A DNA stretch of 64,000 bases. Origin: Acetivibrio cellulolyticus CD2. GTDB taxonomy: Bacteria; Bacillota; Clostridia; Acetivibrionales; Acetivibrionaceae. The DNA lies in the NCBI RefSeq assembly GCF_000179595.2, contig NZ_JH556657.1, positions 592,593 through 656,592 on the forward strand, read 5' to 3'. The position numbers were made by a program, and so were the translations under genes. Below are positions 48,001-55,676 of this stretch, one piece after another. Position 1 is the stretch's first letter; the number at the start of each line of letters is the position of its first letter. A model generated the notes under the pieces. It searched no databases and was not told the origin of the DNA. It worked only from the letters and a program-made list of their open reading frames with translations.

Positions 48001-51000
48001 TTGACTGCTCTTTGGATGAAGATTTGGAAATGGTTCCTATAGGCAAGCCTATTGATAATATTAAACTTTACATTGCAGATAAGAACAAAAATCTACAGCC
48101 TGTAGGTATTCCTGGAGAACTTCTGATATCGGGAGATGGGGTCGCAAGGGGATATCTAAATAAGCCTGAATTATCAGCGGAGAAGTTTTTACCAAACCCA
48201 TGGGCTGAAGGTGAAAGGATTTACTGCACGGGAGATCTTGCAAGATGGCTGCCTGATGGGAATATTGAGTATTTGGGGAGATTGGACCATCAGGTCAAGA
48301 TAAGAGGATTTAGAATTGAATTGGGAGAGATAGAAGCCCTTTTAATGAAACATCCATCAGTAAAAGAAGCTGTTGTAATTGATAGGACGGATAACTCTGG
48401 CGATAAATATCTTTGCGCATATATGGTTTTGAGAGAAGAGATTAATGTGAGCAGCTTAAGAGAGCATTTGTCGAGAGAACTACCAGAATATATGATACCA
48501 ACATGTTTTGTACAGCTTGATAAACTCCCTCTTACATCAAATGGGAAGCTTGATAGAAAAGCACTTCCCGAGCCATGGGATGGTACATTTGTGGGAACGG
48601 AATATGAAGCACCTACTAATGAGATACAGGAAAGGCTTATAGCAATTTGGTCGGAAGTCCTTGGCAAAAACAAAATTGGGATAAACGACAACTTCTTTGA
48701 GCTTGGAGGACATTCACTAAAGGCAACGATATTGGTATCGAAGATCCATAAGGAAATGAGTGTAGAAATACCGCTTAAAGCAGTGTTTGGAAGACCTACT
48801 GTAAAAGGTCTGGCAGAGTATATAAAAGAGGCTGAGGAAAGTATATATACCTCTATTGAGCTTTCTGCTAAGAGAGAATACTATCCTTTATCATCTGCGC
48901 AGAGGAGGCAGTTTATTCTTAATCAGTTGGATGAGGACTCTATCGCCTATAACTTGCCGGGGACAGTTGTATTTAAAGGGAAAATGGATAGAGAACAGTT
49001 TGAAAGTGCATTTGTTAAATTAATTGAAAGGCATGAGACACTGAGGACTTCCTTTGACATAATAGACGGTGAACCGGTACAAAAAATCCATCAAAATGTT
49101 GAGTTCCATGTAGAGTACTATGAAGCTTATGAAGAGGGTGCTAAAGAAATAATTAGTGGGTTGTTAAAGCCATTTGACTTAAGAAAAGCCCCTCTTTTCA
49201 GGGTTGCACTTGTTAAGGTGAAGGAAGACAAACATATTATGTTGTACGATATGCATCATATAATATCTGACGGTGTATCCTTGAATGTTATAACCAGGGA
49301 GTTCGCTGAGCTTTACAGGGGAAAAGAGCTCCCACAATTGAGAATCCAGTATCGTGACTACACTCTATGGCAGAAAAGGTTGTTTGAGGAAGGTGTAATA
49401 AAGAAACAGGAAGAGTTCTGGAAGGAAACCTTCAAGGAAGAAATTCCGGTTCTAAATCTCCATACTGACTTTATAAGGCCGGTATTACAAAGTTTTGAAG
49501 GAGATAGTTTGGAATTTGATACAGACATTGAATTAAAGAAGAGTATAGATAAAATAGCAGGGGAAACCGGAGCAACTATATACATGGTAATGCTGGCAGC
49601 ATTCAATGTGTTTTTGATGAAATACACAGGTCAAGATGACATAATTGTCGGATCGCCAATAGCCGGAAGACCTCATGCAGATCTCGAAAGCATGGTAGGT
49701 ATGTTTGTCAATACTCTTGCAATGAGAAACAGACCAAAAGCAGAGAAGACATTTAAAGAATTCCTTTACGAAGTTAAGGAAAATGCGTTAGGTGCCTATG
49801 AAAATCAAGATTACCAGTTTGAAGAACTGATTGAAAAGCTTGATATCAAGAGGGATACCAGCAGAAATCCTCTGTTTGACGTAATGCTGATACCACAGAA
49901 TGCCGGAAGTGAAGTTATAGAGCTTGAAGGTCTTTCGATAGAACCATACAGGACAGAAAATAAGGTGTCTAAATATGATCTTTCACTGACTTCAGCTGAA
50001 GGTAAGGACAGGATGTATTTCAGGCTGGAGTACTGTACAAAGCTCTTCACAAAGCAGACTATAGAGGGAATGGCTAAGCATTTTATCAATTTATTAAAGG
50101 AGTTAACAAAGAATCCTAATACAAAGCTGTCAGAAATTGAAATGCTGTCAGAAGATGAAAAGAGGCAGCTGATATTTGAGTTTAATGAAACGAAAAGCAG
50201 CTATTCAAACGACAAAACTATTCATGAGTTGTTTGAAGAGCAAGTTCGGAAGTTTAAGGATAATACGGCAGTTATATTTAACGAGGATCAGATTACATAC
50301 AATGAACTAAACAATAAAGCTAATTTACTTGCAAAAGTATTGAGAGAAAAAGGAGTAAAGCCTGACAGTATTGTAGCTTTAATGGCCCAGCCTTCTATTG
50401 AAATGATTATAAGCATAATGGCAGTATTGAAGTCGGGAGGAGCATATTTGCCTATTGATCCGGACTATCCAGATGACAGAATCAGATATATGCTAAACGA
50501 TAGTGGCTCAAAAATATTGCTCACGACAATAGACCCAGGTGAGGAACTTGGATTTGAAGGTGAGATAATAGACATCAAAAACCTACTTTGGGATGATGAA
50601 GACGTTGAAAATCTCCCATGCGTAAATTCATCAAGGAATCTTGCTTATATAATATATACGTCTGGCTCTACTGGAAATCCTAAAGGGGTAATGGTTGAAC
50701 ATAGAAGTTTGATTAATTTTATTGAGTGGAGAATCAGAAGGTATGAAATTGGACCAAAGGATAAGATACTACAGCTTATTTCGGTATCTTTTGACGGCTT
50801 TGGTGCCAATTTATACAGCAGTTTACTTTGTGGAGGATGTCTTGTACTTCCCGCTGCTGAAGTTCGTTATGATTACAGTAGCATAAGAGCTATTATAAAA
50901 GAACACAAAGTTACAAATATGAGTGTTGTGCCGGCAATGCTGAGATCAATTTTAGAGGGTGCAGATAAAGAAGATTTGGCTTCATTAAAATCAGTGATAC

Positions 51001-53102
51001 TGGCAGGAGAAAAATCAGACAGAGAATTATTGAATTTAAGCAATAGTGTTCTGCCTCACACTACACTGATCAATGAATATGGACCAACTGAAAACACAAT
51101 AACAACAACATCATTAGTTGGATTGACAGCTGAGAAATCCAGTGTTATTGGCAAACCGATAGCAAATAACAAAATATATGTTTTGGGTGAGAATAATAAT
51201 CTTGTTCCACAAGGCGTCCCGGGAGAATTATGCATATGCGGTGATGGCTTGGCAAGGGGATATTTGAATAGAGAAGAGCTGACACATGAGAAGTTTATCA
51301 CATGTCCGTTTAATCCGAAAGAAAGACTGTATAAAACCGGCGACCTTGTAAGGTGGCTGCCTGATGGTAATATAGAGTTCTTGGGAAGAATAGATCAGCA
51401 GGTGAAGATAAGGGGATACAGAATTGAGATCGGTGAAATTGAGACTCAACTATTAAAGCATGCATCAGTGAAAGAAGCAGCTGTAAGCGATAAAGAAGAT
51501 AAAAGGGGAAATAGATACTTATGTGCGTATTTTACCGCAGAACGAGAGCTTACAGTAGCTGAATTGAGGGAACATCTTTCAAATGAGCTGCCGGATTATA
51601 TGATACCTGCATACTTTATCCAGGTTGAAAATATGCCGGTAACATCAAATGGTAAAATTGATAAAAAATCATTGCCGGAGCCGGATGGGAAAATTAATAC
51701 CGGCGCTGAATATGTAGCACCTGGAACGAGTGAAGAGATTATTTTGGCAAAGATATGGGAGGATGTTCTTCAGGTAGAAAGAATCGGTATAAATGATGAG
51801 TTTTTAAATGCCGGCGGAGATTCAATGAAAGCGCTGAAAGTTATAACGGAAGCTAAAAAACATAATATTGATCTGGCAGTTCAGGACATATTTAAATATA
51901 AAACCATTGAGAATGTATTAAAGAATATTAGTAAGTCAAAAAACCAAAAGGATAAACAAGTTTCAGAGAGTTCACATGAAGCTAAAGTAGTTAAGGTAGA
52001 GGAATTAAGAGAAATTCCAGATTTTTATGAGATTTATACGGAGGAGGTCAAGGAACTCCAAATTGAAATGCAAAGGGACGTTACGATATATTTGTATCGG
52101 TCGCTGCCTTTATGTGTATTGCTTTCAGATCCAGGACTCCACTCATGGTTTTTTGAAAACTATGTAAATATTTATTCCTCTACAAACAGAAACGGGCTTA
52201 TTTCACTGGACTATCTTGAGTTGTGGGCTAACTATTCTACAGTTTTAGGGGAAGTATCACTTGGAGCGGATATTATTGAAAATGAAAAAGACATAATAAA
52301 CTTTATTACTCAAAGGCTTGATAAAAAATATTATGTGAATATTGCTGTAGATGAATTCTACCTCCCAGGAAAACAAAAATATCAGAAAATTCATTATATA
52401 CATGAGGTGTTGGTATATGGATATGATAATCTGGAGAGGAAGCTCAAAACTGTAGGCTTTGATGAATCGGGAATATTTAATAATATTCATTATAGCTATG
52501 AAGATTTTAAAAGAGCTTATGAAAACGGAAAACAGTATTATGCAGAGGCAGCACCATGGGCGCGTGAGGTTGCAGTACACTTGTTTTATCATAAAGGCTT
52601 TAAGCAGCCATATCCGTTTAGTATGGAAAGGTTTTTGAATAAACTGGGCAATTATATTAATTGTGTTGGCGATGGATCTGTTATTTATGCCTGGGCTCAA
52701 AACGAGGAAAAAGTACATTACGGGATGGATGTATATGATGAACTTGCGAAGCATTTGAAAGAAGCTATTTATGGAAAGGTTACCGTTGATTATCGTGCAA
52801 TTCATTTGTTGGCTGAACATAAAAAAGTACTTGCAAAGAGGTTTGAATATATTATATCAAAGTTTGGATTAGAAGGTAGAATTGTAACTCTGTATAATGA
52901 ATACGTTGCTTTTGCTGAGCAGGTAAATAAAATCCGTTTAAAGGCGTATGAGTTTGAGTCAATAGCATCTGATGCTTCGGGAAATATTGATCCTCAAGAA
53001 GTGGTTAGGAACATTAGTGAAATGGTTGACTCAATAATTGCTGCTAAAAAGAAAGAATCTGTTTTATTGGGAGAGATTTATGAAATTTTAAAAAGTTCCT
53101 AA
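42012..53102 (+). CDS. NRPS5: hybrid KS-KR-ACP-C-A(Ser)-PCP-C-A-PCP with BtrH-like C-terminal domain
   Basis: 3696 residues, GTG 42012 six bases after TTTGGGGGT. KS 30-455 has C197 (DTACSSS), H330 (HGTGT), H370 (KTNIGHL). No AT; trans-AT linker ISLPTYPFERIRCW follows. KR about 640-1105 has GGTGGIG and a GQGDYTAANSYLD active-site region; AAGVVGDG keeps the Asp of the B-type LDD region. There is no DH or ER, so a beta-hydroxy unit is expected. ACP Ser is S1191. C 1245-1675. A1 (1690-2185) pocket reads D-V-W-H-F-S-L-V-D-K, the EntF-type Ser code. PCP Ser is S2235. C 2290-2720. A2 (2735-3230) pocket reads D-G-A-S-I-A-E-I-T-K, unassigned. PCP Ser is S3271. About 385 residues follow that are not a thioesterase, reductase or condensation domain (see separate entry). 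As the last assembly gene of the operon it probably ends and releases the chain. Confidence 0.95.
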   Translation: MKKLVDYDVNTTKETGIKLRTVENTIKDIAIIGMAAKLPMAEDVKEFWENLRKGVDCVREIPEGRKKDLQRLLPYMNLVGAEFKEIAYLDEIDKFDYNFFGLSPKEASLMDPNQRLFLENAWKAIEDSGYGGEKIAGTNTGVYVGFGGEIHYYNLVKAFEPQFAASVISSNLAPIIASRIAYILDLRGPSVLLDTACSSSLVALHMACQGLRNRECDLAIAGGVKIIFSPMKVSGGIGIESSDGRTRAFDDSSDGTGWGEGVASVVLKPLAKALEDNDNIYAVIKGSAINQDGTSVGITAPNPEAQEEVIVKAWKNSGVDPQTISYIETHGTGTKLGDPIEIEGLQGAFARYTDKKHFCPIGSVKTNIGHLDNAAGIAGLIKVILSLKHGEIPASLHFSKPNSKIDFADSPVYVNDKLQKWESNGLRRCGVSSFGLSGTNCHVVLEEAPGIKISKKLQSNRCNILTLSAKSKNSLQNLIKQYYRFVECDPNLVLDDICYTANTGRWHFNYRLAIVAMDNDDLRNKLQSLIDSNLMDINDEAIFYGEIKNADEQICQQVEPIVKRFVREGKEDKGLLSEICRLYAKGGNIIWNEFYRGEKHNRISLPTYPFERIRCWIDVPEKEIAIEPKNVADGKEKFYEVRWENEELPENTAKKDFRTVLIFMDQVGKGNQIAGRLRECGREVITVELGEGYREVDKSRYIIGGDEDDYLKILSDIKADESIQLLHLMTLSNKCSINTVEELEESQKRGVYSLFNIVKAAVKNSDKKFDIVLISENANNITGNEEIIDAENATLLGLGKTVSKEYPVLACRSIDIDRSTDIDNVIEEISAASNTSCIAYRNGKRYVEMINKVNILKFDDKKLDFKEDGVYIITGGTGGIGIEVCKYIASKARVNLALINRSEFPERCEWNSIIENGDNKKLSSKLKSIIEIEKSGSEVNCMSADVSDENQMRHILKELRDKYGKINGIIHAAGVVGDGFIINKDFKKFREVLLPKVNGTWVLDNLTRDDEMDFFIMFSSLASIVGAPGQGDYTAANSYLDSYQAYRGKKNRRTVAVNWTGWKDAGMAADHEVKDEGIFKLLKTAEAIEAFDTILNKDVSRIIIGQLNNNVVLGNKDSMYLHRTNEAREEEIIPQKAAKISPEPKKQDVVLKGGSGNYTDLEKKIANIMGNVLGLEEVDINDDFFEIGGHSLNATLLLSTIHKEMNVEILLMDLFEIPTVKTLAEHIMEAEMSNYMSIARSGDMEYYPLSSAQKRMYILNQLEADSTAYNIVGTVMLEGKLDTARFEDAFKKLIARHEILRTSFEIVDDEPVQKICEDFEFYIECFEDEEEKALKTIQKLIRPFDLKKAPLLNVSIVKVKEDRNIMVYSMHHIISDGVSMNVIIREFSEIYNGKQLPQLRIQYKDYCVWQGKLFENGILKKQEEYWMRVFKEDVPLLNLPLDYVRPAVQSFEGDSLSFETGREIKERMNTLARETGTTSYMILLAAFNTLLMRYTGQEDIVVGSPIAGRHNADLKDMIGMFVNTLAMRNHPCGNKTFRDFLCEVKENALRAYENQDYPFEDLVEKLEIKRDMSRNPIFDVMLVLQNMGSSEIELEDLKLSPYVMNNGISKFDLSLNVMEGSESIYFSIEYASKLFKKETIKELGTRFEKVLEEVLKNPETKMSELDILTDEEKKKIILEFNDTKSEFPKDKTIHQLFEEQVLRTPDNVAVVFEDNQLTYRELNEKSNQLARVLREKGVKPDGIVGIMVKRSFEMMIGIMGILKAGGAYLPIDPDYPDDRIQYMIDDSGAAILLTQGGVSKGIKGEVEIIDLNNDTLYSGESKNPGCVNRPENLAYVIYTSGSTGKPKGVMIEHYSLINRLNWMQKQYKLSEEDVILQKTPYTFDVSLWELFWWSLTGAKVCLLKAGGEKDPKDIIDAIEKHKVTTIHFVPSMLSTFLHYLDDRRIDNLSTLRQVFASGEALTLQQVKMFNKKLYKKYHTKLHNLYGPTEATVDVSYFDCSLDEDLEMVPIGKPIDNIKLYIADKNKNLQPVGIPGELLISGDGVARGYLNKPELSAEKFLPNPWAEGERIYCTGDLARWLPDGNIEYLGRLDHQVKIRGFRIELGEIEALLMKHPSVKEAVVIDRTDNSGDKYLCAYMVLREEINVSSLREHLSRELPEYMIPTCFVQLDKLPLTSNGKLDRKALPEPWDGTFVGTEYEAPTNEIQERLIAIWSEVLGKNKIGINDNFFELGGHSLKATILVSKIHKEMSVEIPLKAVFGRPTVKGLAEYIKEAEESIYTSIELSAKREYYPLSSAQRRQFILNQLDEDSIAYNLPGTVVFKGKMDREQFESAFVKLIERHETLRTSFDIIDGEPVQKIHQNVEFHVEYYEAYEEGAKEIISGLLKPFDLRKAPLFRVALVKVKEDKHIMLYDMHHIISDGVSLNVITREFAELYRGKELPQLRIQYRDYTLWQKRLFEEGVIKKQEEFWKETFKEEIPVLNLHTDFIRPVLQSFEGDSLEFDTDIELKKSIDKIAGETGATIYMVMLAAFNVFLMKYTGQDDIIVGSPIAGRPHADLESMVGMFVNTLAMRNRPKAEKTFKEFLYEVKENALGAYENQDYQFEELIEKLDIKRDTSRNPLFDVMLIPQNAGSEVIELEGLSIEPYRTENKVSKYDLSLTSAEGKDRMYFRLEYCTKLFTKQTIEGMAKHFINLLKELTKNPNTKLSEIEMLSEDEKRQLIFEFNETKSSYSNDKTIHELFEEQVRKFKDNTAVIFNEDQITYNELNNKANLLAKVLREKGVKPDSIVALMAQPSIEMIISIMAVLKSGGAYLPIDPDYPDDRIRYMLNDSGSKILLTTIDPGEELGFEGEIIDIKNLLWDDEDVENLPCVNSSRNLAYIIYTSGSTGNPKGVMVEHRSLINFIEWRIRRYEIGPKDKILQLISVSFDGFGANLYSSLLCGGCLVLPAAEVRYDYSSIRAIIKEHKVTNMSVVPAMLRSILEGADKEDLASLKSVILAGEKSDRELLNLSNSVLPHTTLINEYGPTENTITTTSLVGLTAEKSSVIGKPIANNKIYVLGENNNLVPQGVPGELCICGDGLARGYLNREELTHEKFITCPFNPKERLYKTGDLVRWLPDGNIEFLGRIDQQVKIRGYRIEIGEIETQLLKHASVKEAAVSDKEDKRGNRYLCAYFTAERELTVAELREHLSNELPDYMIPAYFIQVENMPVTSNGKIDKKSLPEPDGKINTGAEYVAPGTSEEIILAKIWEDVLQVERIGINDEFLNAGGDSMKALKVITEAKKHNIDLAVQDIFKYKTIENVLKNISKSKNQKDKQVSESSHEAKVVKVEELREIPDFYEIYTEEVKELQIEMQRDVTIYLYRSLPLCVLLSDPGLHSWFFENYVNIYSSTNRNGLISLDYLELWANYSTVLGEVSLGADIIENEKDIINFITQRLDKKYYVNIAVDEFYLPGKQKYQKIHYIHEVLVYGYDNLERKLKTVGFDESGIFNNIHYSYEDFKRAYENGKQYYAEAAPWAREVAVHLFYHKGFKQPYPFSMERFLNKLGNYINCVGDGSVIYAWAQNEEKVHYGMDVYDELAKHLKEAIYGKVTVDYRAIHLLAEHKKVLAKRFEYIISKFGLEGRIVTLYNEYVAFAEQVNKIRLKAYEFESIASDASGNIDPQEVVRNISEMVDSIIAAKKKESVLLGEIYEILKSS
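51940..53099 (+). other. C-terminal domain of NRPS5, BtrH N-terminal/peptidase C39-like (tentative)
   Basis: After the last PCP and a Lys/Ser-rich linker there are about 370 residues. The recognisable core is VNIAVDEFYLPGKQKY, then KIHYIHEVLVYGYD and a following VGFDESG. This recalls the butirosin BtrH-type acyl-transfer family, in which a papain-like fold moves an acyl group from a carrier protein to an amine. The typical N-terminal Cys motif is not obvious, although SLPLCVLLSDPG contains a Cys. The last 100 residues are helical. A release role is an inference from position. Confidence 0.5.
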
Positions 53103-53150
53103 CCAATATGATAAAATTAAAAGGAAATAACCCAAATGTGAGGGATAAGA

Positions 53151-54137
53151 ATGACTAAAAATATAAACTGGGGAATTATGGGCTGCGGTGGTATAGCAAG
53201 GGAATTTGCAGATGCGTTAAAAGCTGTTGAGGGTGCCAATTTAATAGCAGCAGCTTCAAAATCGGGTAAAGCGAAACAATTTGCAGAGGATTTTAATTTG
53301 GCTTATTATTATGATGATTATGAAGAGTTTGTAAGAAATGAAGAAATCGATGTAGTATATGTGGCGACAACTCACAATTTTCACTACGAAAATACTATGC
53401 TGTGCCTTAATAATAATAAGCATGTACTTTGTGAAAAGGCGTTTACATTAAATGCAAAGCAGGCGTCAAGGCTTATTGAAATAGCAAAATCAAAAAAGCT
53501 GTTTTTGATGGAGGCTATGTGGACAAGATTTTCACCTGCACTTGCCAAATTAATAAGCGTTATAAAAGCTGGTGTTATAGGAGAAATAAAAACACTAAAA
53601 GGAGATTTTTGTATCGATGTTCCTTTTGACCCCAAACACAGACTGTATAATATTAATTTAGCAGGAGGGTCTCTTTTGGATCTGGGGATTTATCCCATAA
53701 CATTTGCCTGTATGATTCTTGAAAGATACCCGGTGGAAATAACCGGTACCTTAAATATTGGAAAAACTAGTGTGGATCAAGAATCGCACTACCTTTTGAA
53801 ATTTGATAAAGGTGAAACAGCGTTGCTTTCTTCAGCATGTACATATTCAGCACCTATAGATTTTGTAATATACGGTACTAAAGGGCGAATTGTGGTTCCT
53901 AACTTTTATTTTCCGGCAAAACTTATATTAATGAAAAACGGTAAAACTGAAGAAATTATTAGTGTGCCTTATGAGTCAAACGGGAAGAATTACGAGGCAA
54001 TAGAAGTTATGGAGTGTATCCTTCAAAATAAGACGCAGAGCGATAAGCAAACCTTTTATGATACCCTTAAAATAATGGAAATCTTGGATTCTTTAAGAGA
54101 AGCTTATTTGACATATCCAAATGAAAATGATTTTTGA
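53151..54137 (+). CDS. Gfo/Idh/MocA-family oxidoreductase 2
   Basis: 328 residues, ATG 53151 after GAGGGATAAG, 48 bases after NRPS5 on the same strand. The Rossmann start is NWGIMGCGGIAREFADAL; the lysine region reads VLCEKAFTLN (EKA rather than EKP), with MEAMWTRFSPAL and GGSLLDLGIYPI, the pattern of the dihydrodiol/glucose-fructose-type short branch. NAD(P) use is inferred from the fold. It is the last gene of the biosynthetic operon before the terminator at 54202-54255. A role in monomer supply or carbonyl reduction of the product is possible; no substrate can be named. Confidence 0.85.
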   Translation: MTKNINWGIMGCGGIAREFADALKAVEGANLIAAASKSGKAKQFAEDFNLAYYYDDYEEFVRNEEIDVVYVATTHNFHYENTMLCLNNNKHVLCEKAFTLNAKQASRLIEIAKSKKLFLMEAMWTRFSPALAKLISVIKAGVIGEIKTLKGDFCIDVPFDPKHRLYNINLAGGSLLDLGIYPITFACMILERYPVEITGTLNIGKTSVDQESHYLLKFDKGETALLSSACTYSAPIDFVIYGTKGRIVVPNFYFPAKLILMKNGKTEEIISVPYESNGKNYEAIEVMECILQNKTQSDKQTFYDTLKIMEILDSLREAYLTYPNENDF

Positions 54138-54201
54138 AAGCATGTGTACTTATGAAAGACATGCGGGTTGACGCTTGTATTATTCTATGATATATGTAAA
54201 A

Positions 54202-54255
54202 AGTCCAAGAAGTTCCACTTGAAGAGTTTCCTTTTTGAGTGGAATTTCTTGGACT
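54202..54255. terminator. Long-stem terminator between convergent transcription units
   Basis: AGTCCAAGAAGTTCCACT at 54202-54219 pairs with AGTGGAATTTCTTGGACT at 54238-54255, one mismatch in about 18 pairs, around a loop of about 18 bases. On the minus strand the stem ends GGACTTTTTAC, a rho-independent terminator for the binding-protein gene. On the plus strand it follows the end of the biosynthetic operon and may stop that transcript too, although the T-run there is weak. Confidence 0.85.
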
Positions 54256-54310
54256 ATAAAATAGCAACTTTAATTGTAATAGCCAATTGCTCTAAAAGTC
54301 AGACTTTTAA

Positions 54311-55381
54311 TTACTTCTTGTAGACATCGTCTTTCTTGAGATATCCGCTATTAATTAGAACATCATCAATATTATTTTTATCAACTACTACTGGAGTAAG
54401 AAGTATTGATGGAACATCTATTTTTTCGTTGTTTACTGTTTGGGTTGCTCCAAGATCTTCTCCATTCAGTATTTTTTTCGCTATCTTGATAGCTTCCTTA
54501 CCTAATTCTCTTGTATCTTTAAATATAGTCATGGTTTGTGTTCCTTGCACAATTCTTTGTGCAGCTTGCAATTCGGAATCTTGACCTGTAATAGGAATTT
54601 TTCCATCAAGCTTTTGTTCAGCCAAAGCTTGAATACAGCCCCCGGCAGTTCCGTCATTTGGTGCCAGTACAGCATCAATCTTATTACCATTAGCTGACAA
54701 TGCAGTTTGCATCTTCTTCATAGCTTCACTTGGCTGCCAATCAGTTATTGCATCTTCCAATACAATTTTTATATCGCCTTTATCAGCAAGAGGTTGTATG
54801 TACTTCATGGCTCCCTTTTTGAACAAGGTTGCATTGTTATCAGATGGCGACCCTGCAAGAACTACATAGTTTCCCTTTGGTACCAGTTTTGTTATATATT
54901 CTCCTTGAAGTTCACCAACTTTTACATTGTCAAAGGAAAGATAAACATCCACATCAGTTCCCATTACAAGTCTATCGTAAGAAATAACTTTTATTCCAGC
55001 TTTATGCGCCTTGTCTACTATTGAAGCAGAGCTTTTAGCATCACTTGGTGCCAAAATAAGTATATCAATGCCCTGGGAAATCAAATAGTCACATTGTGAG
55101 TCCTGTTTTACAGCATCATCTTCAGATACTTGAACTTTTAGATCAACTCCAAGAGCTTTTGCTTCTGCTTCCATTGTAATTCTATCCTTTACCCAACGTT
55201 CCTCTTTTTGAGTTGGAAGAGACAAACCTATAGAAATTTCACTTTTAGAAGTATCAGTGCTGTCAGAATCTGATCCCGAATTTGCATCTGTAGGTTGGAC
55301 GGAAGTAACACAACCAGAACAAGCAAATAGAAAAACAAGTGTAAACAAAAACAAAGAAATACGATTAACAAGTTTTTTCAA
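54311..55381 (-). CDS. Sugar ABC transporter substrate-binding lipoprotein (xylose/ribose-type)
   Basis: TTG at 55381 (MKKLVNRISLFLF) is chosen because AGAGGAG precedes it by 8 bases; the frame stays open upstream to 55432. Signal peptide with lipobox region VFLFACSGC, a Ser/Asp-rich linker, then a type I periplasmic-binding fold: ISIGLSLPTQKEERWVKDR, ISQGIDILILAPSDA, VISYDRLV, VLAGSPSDNNA, AVLAPNDGTAGGCIQAL, ITGQDSE. This resembles XylF-like pentose-binding proteins. It would be anchored on the outer membrane face and deliver a sugar to an ABC permease, but no permease or ATPase gene is adjacent. It is divergent from the chemoreceptor at 55677, suggesting a sensing role. The 295-base gap between them is AT-rich and should hold both promoters; I could not fix the -35/-10 boxes. 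Confidence 0.88.
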   Translation of the reverse strand: MKKLVNRISLFLFTLVFLFACSGCVTSVQPTDANSGSDSDSTDTSKSEISIGLSLPTQKEERWVKDRITMEAEAKALGVDLKVQVSEDDAVKQDSQCDYLISQGIDILILAPSDAKSSASIVDKAHKAGIKVISYDRLVMGTDVDVYLSFDNVKVGELQGEYITKLVPKGNYVVLAGSPSDNNATLFKKGAMKYIQPLADKGDIKIVLEDAITDWQPSEAMKKMQTALSANGNKIDAVLAPNDGTAGGCIQALAEQKLDGKIPITGQDSELQAAQRIVQGTQTMTIFKDTRELGKEAIKIAKKILNGEDLGATQTVNNEKIDVPSILLTPVVVDKNNIDDVLINSGYLKKDDVYKK

Positions 55382-55676
55382 AAAATCATCTCCTCTTAGT
55401 TTATTTTTATTAATATCGGCAAGATTCACCAATTAATTATAAAAATTTGCATAAATATATAAATGACTGTTAAGTACAATACAAAATTTACCGAAAATAA
55501 ATACAGACATAAAAATTTGATTTGAATATATCATATTATACTTGTTGTTTGTTTCTATTAATGAATGGTAATTTCCATTATATCATGTAGTGGATATAGC
55601 ATTTGCAATTCTTTATTGTCATTGCGATAAAAACTGATCTTTAATGACCATGGATTTGAGAGAGAGGGATTTATTT

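Noticed and set aside
615..53102. Many antisense open frames of 60-190 codons within the NRPS genes
   Set aside because: They mirror conserved A, C and PCP motifs at each module, so they are products of the repeated coding sequence and not separate genes.
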